Assembly (NCBI GenBank): GCA_934635385.1
Contig: CAKTZI010000008.1
Span: 1 to 64,000 of the forward strand
Source: an uncultured Kiritimatiellota bacterium
GTDB taxonomy: Bacteria; Verrucomicrobiota; Kiritimatiellia; RFP12; UBA1067
Length of the DNA: 64,000 nt
Direction: 5' to 3'
This document shows positions 17,705 through 26,312 of this stretch, one piece after another. Both the position numbers and the translations under genes were made by a program. The notes under the pieces are model-generated. The model did not search any database, was not told where the DNA came from, and saw only the letters and a program-made list of their open reading frames with translations. Position 1 is the stretch's first letter. Each line of letters opens with the position of its first letter.

Positions 17705-19300
17705 GTGAAACCGATCGCCACCAACATCGCCGACTTCGAGACCCTGCGCACGCGCGGCCAGCTCTACGTGGACAAGACCGCGCACCTGCACCGCCTCATC
17801 ACCGATCCGAGCCGCACGTACTTCTTCTGCGCCCGGCCGCGCCGGTTCGGGAAATCCCTGAGCGTGACGACGCTGAAGTCGATCTTCCTCGGCCACCGCG
17901 AGTCCTTCGACGGCCTCGCCATCGCGAAGACGGGCTACGACTGGAAGAAGCACGTCGTCATCCACCTCAACTGGGGCGACGTGGACGTCTCGGACATTGC
18001 GGCGTTTGAAGACACGATCAAGACGACCGTGCGCAATGCGCTTGCCGAGGCCGGCTGGGAATACGACGAGAAGCAGCGTCCGTCTTCCAACCTCGGCAAC
18101 GCGATCAACCACTTTGGCTCGATCCGGCACGACCCCGTGAAGGAGCCGGACAAGGGAGACGGCGTCGTTGTCCTTATCGACGAATACGACGACCCGGTGG
18201 CGAAGGCCCTCGCGAATGTCCCGCTCGCCGAGGAGATCCGCTCGCGACTCGCGGCGATCTACGCGCAGTTCAAGGACCGCACGGACAAGATTTGCTTCCT
18301 CTACATCACGGGCGTGTCGAAGTTCACGAAGCTCTCGGTCTTCTCGGCCCTCTCCAGCCTGAACGACATCTCCTTCGAGAGCGACTACGCCGCGCTCTAC
18401 GGCTACACGGAGGAGGAGCTGGACGCGAACTTCGGGGAGCATATGCGCGCCAAGGCGGCGCGGATGGGGCTCTCCTACGAGGCGTTCCGCGCCGAGCTGA
18501 AGCGCTGGTACAACGGCTACCGCTTCGCGGACGAGAACCCGGTCACGGTCTACAACCCCGTGTCCATCGCGCTGACGCTCGTCTCGGCGTCCGAGCGGTT
18601 CAAGCCGACCTGGACGTCGACGGGCCGCGCCTCGACGCTCATGAACTACATCAGGCGCGAGGGGGCGCTCGCCATCGACCCCGACCGCGAGATCGATGCC
18701 GTCGATGCGGACTTCGACGTCGCCGACCTCGCGCACATCCAGCCGACGGGGCTCCTCTACCAGACGGGCTACCTCACGATTGCGGACTGCTCCTACGGGC
18801 TCTACACGCTCCGCGTGCCGGACGAGGAGGTGCGGCAGGACCTCGCCGCGCTCCTCGCGGGCGCCTACGCGGGGAAGGACGCGCAGTGGTCGGCCTCGCT
18901 CGGCGGCAAGCTCCGCGCGGGGCGGTTCGACGCCTTCTTCGACGGCCTCCGGTCCCTCTACGCGAAGCTGCCGTACGGCCCGCACGAGGGCTTCGAGCGG
19001 AAGAACGAGTTCTCGTACACGCGGCCCCTCTGCATGCTCCTTGCGGCGCAGGGCTTCCAGTACGCCCCCGAAGTCACGCAGGCGCAGGGGCGGGGCGACC
19101 TCGTCGCGACGCACCCGTGCGGCGTCTACGTCTTCGAGCTGAAGGTGGATGCGACGGCGGCGGACGCGCTCGCCCAGATCCGCGAGAAGGGCTACGCCGA
19201 GCCGTACCGGGCGCGCGGCCTCCCGATCTGGGCCGTCGGCCTCGCGTTCGACGCGAAGACGCGGCAGCTCACGGACGCCGCCGCCGAGAGGATTCAGTAG
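17705..19300 (+). CDS. AAA-ATPase-like protein with C-terminal PD-(D/E)XK nuclease domain
   Basis: 531 residues of the PF09820/PF08011 architecture common in gut anaerobes. The N-terminus IADFETLRTRGQLYVDKT is followed by a Walker A-like RPRRFGKS near 45, a Walker B VVLIDEYDDPV near 157, and a C-terminal nuclease-like domain with GRGDLV and Glu478/Lys480 in FELK. Biological role is unsettled; defence or mobile-element functions have been suggested for such proteins. It is a single gene between the first operon and leader copy 2, more G+C-rich than the genes after it, with its own promoter and a GTG start that appears leaderless. Likely an accessory insertion. Confidence 0.85.
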   Translation: MKPIATNIADFETLRTRGQLYVDKTAHLHRLITDPSRTYFFCARPRRFGKSLSVTTLKSIFLGHRESFDGLAIAKTGYDWKKHVVIHLNWGDVDVSDIAAFEDTIKTTVRNALAEAGWEYDEKQRPSSNLGNAINHFGSIRHDPVKEPDKGDGVVVLIDEYDDPVAKALANVPLAEEIRSRLAAIYAQFKDRTDKICFLYITGVSKFTKLSVFSALSSLNDISFESDYAALYGYTEEELDANFGEHMRAKAARMGLSYEAFRAELKRWYNGYRFADENPVTVYNPVSIALTLVSASERFKPTWTSTGRASTLMNYIRREGALAIDPDREIDAVDADFDVADLAHIQPTGLLYQTGYLTIADCSYGLYTLRVPDEEVRQDLAALLAGAYAGKDAQWSASLGGKLRAGRFDAFFDGLRSLYAKLPYGPHEGFERKNEFSYTRPLCMLLAAQGFQYAPEVTQAQGRGDLVATHPCGVYVFELKVDATAADALAQIREKGYAEPYRARGLPIWAVGLAFDAKTRQLTDAAAERIQ

Positions 19301-19320
19301 GGCTGCTGTCGTACCTGACT

Positions 19321-19701
19321 TCGCCGTCAACCTGATTCGGCGAAATTATGGTATACTACAAACGTTCGCGGGGAGACTCGCGGACGTTGATCTTTGATAT
19401 CGGCGGCACGCGCTTACACAAGCGTATTGCCGCCATCATCAAATGTGCGTAAGCGCATTTCTTGTTTCCGACGAAAACTGGTAATTTTCACTTCACGAGA
19501 CAAAGAGTGTGGCTGCGCAGGCCTGCATACAAGGGGCAGATTCTGTCCTTTTTTTGTATGCCCGCTCTGCGTACCCGTTCCTGATGTTTTGTGAAAAGGA
19601 TATACCGGTGCCTCGTTGGAGATGTCTCGAACGAGGCACGCGACTTCTTTGCCGCCGGATCGCGCCGCCTCCTCACCAGGTGCGGCAAGAGGAAGTGCAG
19701 A
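19321..19701 (+). repeat. Operon leader element, copy 2 (type A)
   Basis: Second full copy, nearly identical to copy 1: inverted repeat TTCGCCG/CGGCGAA, -10 TATACT at 19352-19357, the same three hairpins, conserved stretch, and 32-bp palindrome at 19608-19639. Differences from copy 1 include an interrupted T-tract (TTTCTT) after the terminator hairpin and GTG instead of ATG at the head of the possible MWL leader peptide. It is followed by a decayed dehydrogenase start and then the second operon. Confidence 0.9.
19441..19463 (+). terminator. Terminator-like hairpin in leader copy 2
   Basis: TGCG-TAAG-CGCA stem and loop followed by ATTTCTT; the C in the T-tract would weaken termination relative to copies 1, 4 and 5. 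Confidence 0.5.
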
Positions 19702-19767
19702 GTGGACAAAATCAAAGTCGTGATCGTGGACTGCGGTTTCGTGGGCGATGGGTTGAGCCGCGTCTAG
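19702..19767 (+). pseudogene. Decayed 5' end of a UDP-glucose dehydrogenase-type gene
   Basis: Directly after leader copy 2, in the place where copy 1 has the dehydrogenase gene, 21 codons read MDKIKVVIVDCGFVGDGLSR then V and TAG. They match the first codons of the 9694 gene (MDKIKVGIVGCGFVGGAL), but three glycines of the Rossmann loop are changed to V or D. The rest of the gene is absent. A remnant left when another operon replaced the one behind this leader. Confidence 0.75.
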
Positions 19768-19808
19768 CGTTAAAGACGCTTCTGCCAATAGCTAACGACA
19801 TCAGCCCT

Positions 19809-20843
19809 ATGGATAAGCTTCTTTCCATCATCGTTCCTTCCTACAACATGGAAAAATACCTGCCGAAGTGCCTCGGCAGCCTGATTGTCGACGACGCGGA
19901 CATGCTGAACCGGCTGGATGTCATCGTGGTCAACGACGGGTCGAAAGACCATACGAGCGGGATTGCGCACGGATTCGAGGCAGAGTATCCGGGCGTCTTC
20001 CGCGTCATCGATAAGGCGAACGGGAACTACGGCAGCTGCATCAACGCGGCGCTGCCGACGGTGAAAGGGCGTTTCGTCAAGATCCTCGACGCCGACGACA
20101 CCTACGACACGGCGGCGTTCGGGCGGTACCTGAATGAACTCGCGAAACTTCCGCCGACGGTGGACATGGTGATGAACGACTGGGTTCAGGTCGACGCGAG
20201 GGGGCGTGTTAATGAGTCAACAACCTACCCATTGCCGGCCGATGTGCCGTTTGGCAATGAGGAGCTTGTGCGGCAGAAGTGCTGGGTGGCCATGCATGCG
20301 GTCACGTACCGAACAGCGCTTTTGAGAAAAATCGGATATGTTCAGACCGAGGGAATTCCCTATACGGATAACGAATGGGTATATCTTCCAGCGGCGTTTT
20401 CGGAAGAAATCCGTTACATCGGGCAATCTGTCTACCGTTATTTGGTTGGGCGAGCGGGACAGACGGTGGAGTGGAAGACGTTCATCAGGAACGGTTGGAT
20501 GCTAGACGCGATTTTCACCAGGATGCTGAAGCAATATGACGAGATTTCTTGTTCACAGACGGCAAAATCGTATTTGGAGTATCAACTGAAGGGAATGTAT
20601 ATTTCCAACATTGACAAGCATTTCATGGCTGTATTTAGTTCGCAACTCATGGGCAGTCTGGAAGACGCTCGTCGGAAAGTTTCGACGTATGAATTTCTTT
20701 CGGAGGCGGTACGGTCGCAGGTGATCTTTTCGCGCTCGCCATTTCGTTTCCGTTATGTAGACTTCGTTCTCCGCCACCCCTTTTGGGCGCGGCCCGTGCT
20801 TTTGCTTGTGAATGGATATCGCTACATGAGGACTCGAAAATGA
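19809..20843 (+). CDS. Family 2 glycosyltransferase
   Basis: 344 residues, GT-A fold enzyme expected to build the repeat unit at the cytoplasmic face. Start SIIVPSYNMEKYLPKCLGSL is typical of GT2; VVNDGSKDHT binds the nucleotide, and ILDADDTYD carries the metal-binding DxD near residue 98. The C-terminus (about 310-340) has a hydrophobic stretch and basic end. ATG 19809 is the first codon of the conserved start; the open frame extends upstream through the leader but is not coding. First functional gene after leader copy 2. Codon use shifts towards A+T-ending codons in its 3' part. Confidence 0.87.
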   Translation: MDKLLSIIVPSYNMEKYLPKCLGSLIVDDADMLNRLDVIVVNDGSKDHTSGIAHGFEAEYPGVFRVIDKANGNYGSCINAALPTVKGRFVKILDADDTYDTAAFGRYLNELAKLPPTVDMVMNDWVQVDARGRVNESTTYPLPADVPFGNEELVRQKCWVAMHAVTYRTALLRKIGYVQTEGIPYTDNEWVYLPAAFSEEIRYIGQSVYRYLVGRAGQTVEWKTFIRNGWMLDAIFTRMLKQYDEISCSQTAKSYLEYQLKGMYISNIDKHFMAVFSSQLMGSLEDARRKVSTYEFLSEAVRSQVIFSRSPFRFRYVDFVLRHPFWARPVLLLVNGYRYMRTRK

Positions 20844-22063
20844 AAGTCGGCATCTATCTCGTCATCACGTCTTACTTCCCGACTCCCGAAGAGCCGTGGC
20901 GATGCAGTTTTACTTATGACCAGGTACGTGCCATCCAGCGCGCAACAGACAAGTATGATGTTGTCGTGTTACGCCCAGATCGTGCAGGTGAATATGAGTT
21001 TCGTGGCATACGTGTGATTGGATTCAAGTCACATACTTCGGGGGGGTGGATCTGCCCTTGGCTGATGAACAGAGGGAACGTCCGGAAACTGTTTAATACG
21101 CTCTCGTCTTCAGGTATAGCCGTCGGGGATATCGCTGTTGTGCATGGGCATTTAGTGACGCTGGCTGTCTATGTCAATGCACTGAAATCTCGGAATCCGG
21201 AGATTAGGGGAATTCTTCAGTTTCACGATGCCGATCCTTATGGGATGTTGTTCGGCTCTGGTTGGTTGGGATGGTTAAAGAAAATGTCTTATTTTCGCTA
21301 CCATCGAGCTTTGGTAGAGAAAATGGACTTACTGATTGCCATCAGCAAGAACGTGGCGAAAGTCATTGTGGAAGCTCCGCATCAGACGGTGTTTTCCGAG
21401 TATGAGCCAATGAGAAGGGCGATGCGTATCCTTCGTCGTTTTCGTTCGGCGCATGTCAAGTCTGTGTATGTCTTACATAACGGTGTCAACAGGGCAATTT
21501 TTTCTGCTGGGTCGAGAACGACAGACAAGGGCCGCTTTACAATTGGGTGCGTTGGAGTTTTCAGGGATTGTAAGGATCAGATAACCCTACTACGTGCAGT
21601 CAGCCTGCTCCGGGGCAAGATTCCTGGAATGACGGTGAGGCTTGTCGGTGTGCGGCACAGTGGAGACATGTATGCCCAATGTGTACAGTTCATCAGGGAC
21701 GAATCCCTTCCTGCGGCAATCCTCTCTTCAATGGAACATTCGGAATTGGCGATGTTTTATCGTTCACTTGACTTGTTTGTTCTGCCGTCGCGATTTGAAG
21801 GGTTCGGATGCGTGTTTCTCGAATCGTATGCTTGTGGAACGCCTTTTATGACTTGCGAAGGGCAGGGAATTGAAGATTTTGTTGTGCCGGATGAAAGAGG
21901 TCTCTGGCTCTGTAAGCCGCATGATCCGTATGACTTGGCATCGAAGATCTTAGACTTCTATAAGAGTCGTCCCGTTCAGCACCTTGCCGCAGAGACGGAT
22001 ATAGATGTTCTTATTCAACAGTTTTTGGATGAGGTTGGGCGGATCGGGAGCAGCAGATCATGA
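20840..22063 (+). CDS. Family 4 glycosyltransferase
   Basis: 407 residues, GT-B fold. N-terminal half carries VHGHLVTLAVYVN and QFHDADPYGM acceptor-side segments; the C-terminal half has IGCVGVFRDCKDQITLLRAV, then LDLFVLPSRFEGFGCVFLESYACGTP with the conserved EGFG-x7-E donor-binding pattern near 330-342. Coupled to the GT2 gene by an ATGA overlap. Noticeably lower G+C than genes outside the locus, suggesting transfer. Confidence 0.85.
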   Translation: MKVGIYLVITSYFPTPEEPWRCSFTYDQVRAIQRATDKYDVVVLRPDRAGEYEFRGIRVIGFKSHTSGGWICPWLMNRGNVRKLFNTLSSSGIAVGDIAVVHGHLVTLAVYVNALKSRNPEIRGILQFHDADPYGMLFGSGWLGWLKKMSYFRYHRALVEKMDLLIAISKNVAKVIVEAPHQTVFSEYEPMRRAMRILRRFRSAHVKSVYVLHNGVNRAIFSAGSRTTDKGRFTIGCVGVFRDCKDQITLLRAVSLLRGKIPGMTVRLVGVRHSGDMYAQCVQFIRDESLPAAILSSMEHSELAMFYRSLDLFVLPSRFEGFGCVFLESYACGTPFMTCEGQGIEDFVVPDERGLWLCKPHDPYDLASKILDFYKSRPVQHLAAETDIDVLIQQFLDEVGRIGSSRS

Positions 22064-23166
22064 CATACGTGCGCGAAGATATTAGCAAGAAACTGCATTA
22101 TACGTCATTCATTGCGGCACTTGCAGTTGTTCTTGTTCATTCAAATACGCTCCCGCTTGAGATTGCATCTGGATCAGGGTGGGCTGTGTGGTTTGAAAAT
22201 GCGGTTGGCTATCTGCAGCTTTGGGCTGTTCCGTACTTTTTTGTTGTGGCGGGCTTCTTCTTTGATCGCGGGTACGCGGCGTCGGAGCAGCGGACGTCCT
22301 CGTTTCTGAAGTCGAAAGGTTCGACGCTTTTGGTGCCCTATTTGCTCTGGGGATGTTTGTGGGGCGCTATAACGATGACTCCGATTAAATATATAGCCAA
22401 TCAAAGACACGGAATGGCGTGGCAGGGGACGATTTTTGCAGATCCGAATTGGCTTTTGGTGGCAGATCGGTTTCTCGCCTTCACGCGAAGTGCGCCACCC
22501 AATCTTGCGCTTTGGTTCGTTCGGCTTCTGTTGCTGTTCTTTCTTCTGGCGCCAGTCTGGCGATATCTGCGACGGAAGGCCCGTCCCATGATTCCGTTGT
22601 TGGGTGTGTTTCTTTTGGAATGTTCGTCTTCTTGGGGGGTGGAGGTCTTGGGGGGCTTTGAAATCCGCCTTTCGGGCGTAGGTTTTCTCCTTTTAGGGAT
22701 GTCGGCGAGCATTTGGCACTTGGAAGAAATCAAGCTTCCAAAATTCGTCATTGGCATCTGTTTTGGTCTGTGGGCATTCATTTGGTACAGTTCAGTTCAG
22801 ATGTGTCGATTTTCGGAGATGCCAATTGACAGATACTGGCTCCTGTTATTTCGACTGTCACCGATCTTACTGTTGGTTGTCGTTTGGTCGCTCCTGGATG
22901 AACGGGAGATGGCGTTCCTCTACGATCTCATCAGCGCTAGAACGGCTTCCCTTGCTTTTTGGATTTATTGTATGCACCATCCCATATGCGTTGCAGTGAG
23001 GGCAGGATTGAATCGTTTATTCGGACGATCTCTTCCTGTTGAGATTGTCAAGATGGTTGTAATATTTCTCCTCGCAACAATTATTGTCGTTTTTTGCGGT
23101 GAGACTCTGCGCGCGCGCGTCCCCAAAGTCTATGCTCTTTTGACAGGTGGGAGGGGTGAACGATGA
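22060..23166 (+). CDS. Acyltransferase family 3 membrane protein
   Basis: 368-residue protein with about ten hydrophobic segments, expected to transfer an acyl (often acetyl) group to a surface polysaccharide sugar. The start LHYTSFIAALAVVLVHSNT carries the conserved membrane His; VPYFFVVAGFFFDRGY and LLVPYLLWG are typical of the OafA/WecH group. Overlaps the GT4 gene by ATGA and the next GT2 by ATGA. O-acetylation of the repeat unit is the simplest inference. Confidence 0.82.
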   Translation: MTYVREDISKKLHYTSFIAALAVVLVHSNTLPLEIASGSGWAVWFENAVGYLQLWAVPYFFVVAGFFFDRGYAASEQRTSSFLKSKGSTLLVPYLLWGCLWGAITMTPIKYIANQRHGMAWQGTIFADPNWLLVADRFLAFTRSAPPNLALWFVRLLLLFFLLAPVWRYLRRKARPMIPLLGVFLLECSSSWGVEVLGGFEIRLSGVGFLLLGMSASIWHLEEIKLPKFVIGICFGLWAFIWYSSVQMCRFSEMPIDRYWLLLFRLSPILLLVVVWSLLDEREMAFLYDLISARTASLAFWIYCMHHPICVAVRAGLNRLFGRSLPVEIVKMVVIFLLATIIVVFCGETLRARVPKVYALLTGGRGER

Positions 23167-24188
23167 AGACTCGGCAGGGTAAGTCGGGGTCGGTTCGTCT
23201 ATCCGTGATCGTTCCGGGATATAACACGTCCGAGGAACAATGGATACGCTGTATCCGTTCGCTCATTGTGGCGACAAGTGAAGCAGATGAGATTATCCTT
23301 GTAGATGACGGTTCTAACGACGGAGCGCACTTTCTGGATTCGCTTGGCTGTCGTGTTGTCCACAAGCCGAACGGAGGTCTGAGCAGCGCTCGGAATTGCG
23401 GGCTTGAAATGGCCCGTGGCGATTTCGTCACATTTGTGGACAGCGACGACGAGGTTGCGCAGGACGTCTACGAATTGGCTCTTGCCGAAATGGGTGTTTC
23501 ACGGGCCGACGTTTGTCTGTTCGGCGTTAAAACATTGTGGACGGAAGTCGGGTTGTCGAAGATCGATGTACCAGACACCCAATGCTATGGAGAGCTTAAC
23601 CCGCAGAACATCGTATTGCTTTCCAAGAAATGCCTTCTCAACTATGCTTGGAACAAGGTCTACCGCAGGAATTTTCTTGTTCACAACAGATTGCGATTCG
23701 AGCTTGAGGGCGTTCCGTGCGAGGACATCATCTTCAATTTGCAGGTGGCGATGTGCGGTGCGATTTGGTGTTCCGTGAATCATGTTGGTTACCTTTATTA
23801 TCGCCAGGATGGGACGCTGCTTTCATCTTATAAGAAGACCATCAGAAAAGGCTTGGTACTTTGCCGGGAAACGTGGATAAAGTACAGGAAAACGAATGAA
23901 GAAACGAGTTTGGGACTTGATCGTTATGTCCTTTCGGATGAACGCATCGCGCGATACGAATGGGATAACGTCTGGAGAAAGGGAACGCCCTATGGCTGGG
24001 GTGCTAAATGGGTTTTCCTTAAGCGAAATGCATGTTTCTTCCGAGGCCCTCTGGCGCTTCATTTTCTGAAGCAGACAGTGCGGACTTTTGCACGACGACA
24101 TTGTTACTTCAAGTGGATTAGAAGGTGGATGATCCGTCGTCTTTATCCTTATGCAACGGAGATGTCCGTTCAGAATGAGTGTTGTTAG
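23163..24188 (+). CDS. Family 2 glycosyltransferase
   Basis: 341 residues. LSVIVPGYNTSEEQWIRCIRSL, ILVDDGSNDG and FVDSDDEV (DxD near residue 88) identify the GT-A catalytic domain; a GGLSSARNCGLEMARG segment lies between them. The C-terminal region is rich in Arg/Lys and aromatic residues. Translationally coupled to the acyltransferase gene; 38 nt separate it from the next gene. Confidence 0.85.
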   Translation: MKTRQGKSGSVRLSVIVPGYNTSEEQWIRCIRSLIVATSEADEIILVDDGSNDGAHFLDSLGCRVVHKPNGGLSSARNCGLEMARGDFVTFVDSDDEVAQDVYELALAEMGVSRADVCLFGVKTLWTEVGLSKIDVPDTQCYGELNPQNIVLLSKKCLLNYAWNKVYRRNFLVHNRLRFELEGVPCEDIIFNLQVAMCGAIWCSVNHVGYLYYRQDGTLLSSYKKTIRKGLVLCRETWIKYRKTNEETSLGLDRYVLSDERIARYEWDNVWRKGTPYGWGAKWVFLKRNACFFRGPLALHFLKQTVRTFARRHCYFKWIRRWMIRRLYPYATEMSVQNECC

Positions 24189-24226
24189 TGCGTGAAGGTG
24201 TGAGAATCAAGAGGAGATTATGATGT

Positions 24227-25700
24227 ATGAACAAAGTTGAGAGTATGATGGCTTCACTCAAATTCTATCGTGGGTGGCTTCTTGGCGTGGCGTTCCTGAT
24301 TCCGTGGGCTGTCTGCCTGTGTGAGTGTGTGTTCGGCTACCCCATAAGTGATTCGTCGGTCTTTCGCTACATGGGTTGGCGCTACGCGACAGGCACGGGT
24401 GGCTATGCATACGTATGGGATTGCAAGGGTCCTGTGTTGATTCTTCTCAATGCGCTTGGATACTGTTTCGGGATCTCGCCCAGTGTTGTTTTTGCCGGAC
24501 TTTGGACGGGGATCATCTTTCTGTTCAATCGATTCCTGAAGAACTTGCAAGTCATCGAGGCTGAAGGTTGGACATTGCTGTTTGTCTTGGCGTTTTTTGC
24601 AACAGACCAATTACTTTTCCTGAATGGGACGGAGGCGATTACCGCTTTTTTCTCCCTTTTGGCGCTCACTTTCGTGAGAGGTACGCGGTCGGAGTCCCGT
24701 TGGCTGGTGGTTGGTGGTGCGGCGGCGACTGTTTTCTTCACGAAGCCCAACCTGATCTCATTTGCCGTTGCCTTGGGGCTGACGTGTGCCTTTGAAGCTG
24801 CGTGTACACGAGACTTCTGGCATCTGGTTCGGTGTTTCTTTTTCTCGTTGGTGGGGGTTGCCCTTGTTTTCGGGTTTATAGGCCTTTTGTTCGGCGGCAA
24901 TGGCTATCGTGAAATGTGGGATGCGACCTTGGGCTACAACCTTCTGGAACGATGTGCGGGAATCAAGTTGTCGTGGAGCGCATGGTGGATGGATCAATTG
25001 TTCAGACAGAAATGGTATTTGATTTCTGCGGCGCAGTTCTTCATCTGGCTTGTGATGGGTGTGACACTCATTGGGTTCGGATGTGTGCGTATTCTGCGTT
25101 CTGGTGTCGAGAGAAAGCCTATCTATCTGACGCTGACGCTTTGGCTTTCGCTTGAAATGGCAATGGTATTCGTCTCCAAGGGATATTACTCTCATTACAC
25201 GACGGTTTCGCTTGTTCCGATGCTTGTTTTGCTGGGGGCTTTGCTTTTCGGACAGCAAAACGCTTGGAGGTGTCGTTCGGCGGCGTTTCGTCCTTTATCT
25301 CCTTGTTGTTGTTTGTCTGCCGCTTGTCGTATGGTGTATGCGTTGCATCATCGTGCATGTGAGAGATGGGTCGGTGGTAAGGTCTATGGTGGAGAATCTT
25401 GCGAAGGTTGTCCCTCCCTACAGTCGGATTGCTGTTCGCGGAGGTCATGCCACTTCTGAGGTCATGACGCGGTTGAAATTGACGACGGATCAGAAGTATT
25501 TCGGGTGGCTGTTCTACGAAAAAAACTGCTTTGACGAGAGAAGACGGGAGAATGAAACGAGTTTCTTGCGTTCTTTAGAAGCCTGTGAATGGCTACTGAG
25601 TGAAAGGGATATGGGGGCGCTTGCCTTGTCAAGGGGTTTTGTGCTTGTTAGCGACAAAAAACATGTCTTCGTCTATCGGAAGACGGGGAAAGGGCATTAA
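24227..25700 (+). pseudogene. Polytopic GT-C-like membrane glycosyltransferase, frameshifted
   Basis: About ten membrane segments with a PMT/ArnT-like beginning (ISDSSVFRYMGWRYATGTGG, then WDCKGPVLILLNALG). Reading from ATG 24227 (GAGGAG 10 nt upstream) the membrane pattern holds to LLGALLFGQQ and then becomes unrelated Cys/Arg-rich sequence ending at 25459. The +1 frame continues sensibly from about 25257: RRRFVLYLLVVVCLPLVVW, then a soluble tail ending at 25700. A single extra base in the AAAA at 25257-25260 explains this. It is either a sequencing/assembly error, a phase-variable tract or a true pseudogene. Last gene of operon 2. Confidence 0.7.
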
Positions 25701-25764
25701 ATGCCACAAGACGACACGTATCGGCATTTCGTGTCTGTGGCACTAGACTTAGACGGACATCCGC

Positions 25765-26022
25765 ATGAGAATGACCAGGAGCCCGCTCCGTTGGTGGTCT
25801 AAACTTGGAAATAACTTGGAAATAATCGCTTCTAAAGTGATAGAATGTCTTAAGATAAGCCCGAAAACGTCAATTAGTGCGCTCGCCGAGAAAGTCGGAG
25901 CTGAAAATAAAGATATCAAGAGAACTCTTCAGAGATTACGTGATGCAGGACTGTTGGTGCGTGAAGGCGCGAAAAGAAATGGTTCGTGGCGAGTTGTAGG
26001 GTTGGAGAAGCTTGTCGATTGA
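25765..26022 (+). CDS. Small winged-helix protein, possibly a 3' gene remnant
   Basis: 85 residues. From about residue 18 the sequence IIASKVIECLKIS, SALAEKV, then TLQRLRDAGLLVREG fits a winged-helix fold like the C-terminal domain of AlbA_2/ATP-binding proteins. The first residues (RWWSKLGNN) are unlikely to be part of it, and a tandem 11-mer CTTGGAAATAA lies across that part. There is no clear ribosome site. It may be the tail of a lost AlbA_2-type gene, since an intact member begins at 26313. Confidence 0.4.
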   Translation: MRMTRSPLRWWSKLGNNLEIIASKVIECLKISPKTSISALAEKVGAENKDIKRTLQRLRDAGLLVREGAKRNGSWRVVGLEKLVD

Positions 26023-26087
26023 AAAGGCAAATTGGCAGATTGGAGAAGTCCAACGGATGACGAACGAGCGAACAATGATCTGCCGCA

Positions 26088-26240
26088 AGTAGGCTTAAAT
26101 TTGGTATAATTCTTCCTGTTCGCGAGGAGTTCGCGGACGTTGATCTTTGATATCGGCGGTGCGCGCTTGCACAAGAGCCGTGCCGCCATCATCAAATGTG
26201 CGTAAGCGCTTTTTTTGTTTCCGACGAAAACTGGTAATTT
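26088..26240 (+). repeat. Operon leader element, copy 3 (truncated)
   Basis: Matches the first ~145 bp of the leader family: type B promoter (GCAAGTAGGC then TTTGGTATAAT, TATAAT 26105-26110), first hairpin GTTCGCGA/TCGCGGAC, second hairpin with inner GGCGG/CCGCC arms on TTTGAT/ATCAAA, terminator hairpin, then ACGAAAACTGGTAATTTT, after which similarity stops abruptly at 26240. The MWL segment and 32-bp palindrome are missing. A separate promoter (26275) takes over for the downstream gene. Confidence 0.85.
26194..26216 (+). terminator. Terminator-like hairpin in leader copy 3
   Basis: GCG-TAAG-CGC hairpin followed by seven T; here it precedes the breakpoint of the truncated copy by only about 25 nt. 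Confidence 0.5.
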
Positions 26241-26274
26241 TGGAACTACTGCAAAAATGGCATAAAGAAAATGG

Positions 26275-26280
26275 TATAAT
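26275..26280 (+). promoter_or_regulatory. Extended -10 promoter for the AlbA_2/ParA pair
   Basis: TATAAT preceded by TGG, 32 nt before ATG 26313, inside the sequence that follows the truncated leader. Confidence 0.55.
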
Positions 26281-26312
26281 GTCGGTAACCAAAACGAGAA
26301 GAGGAGTGCTTG

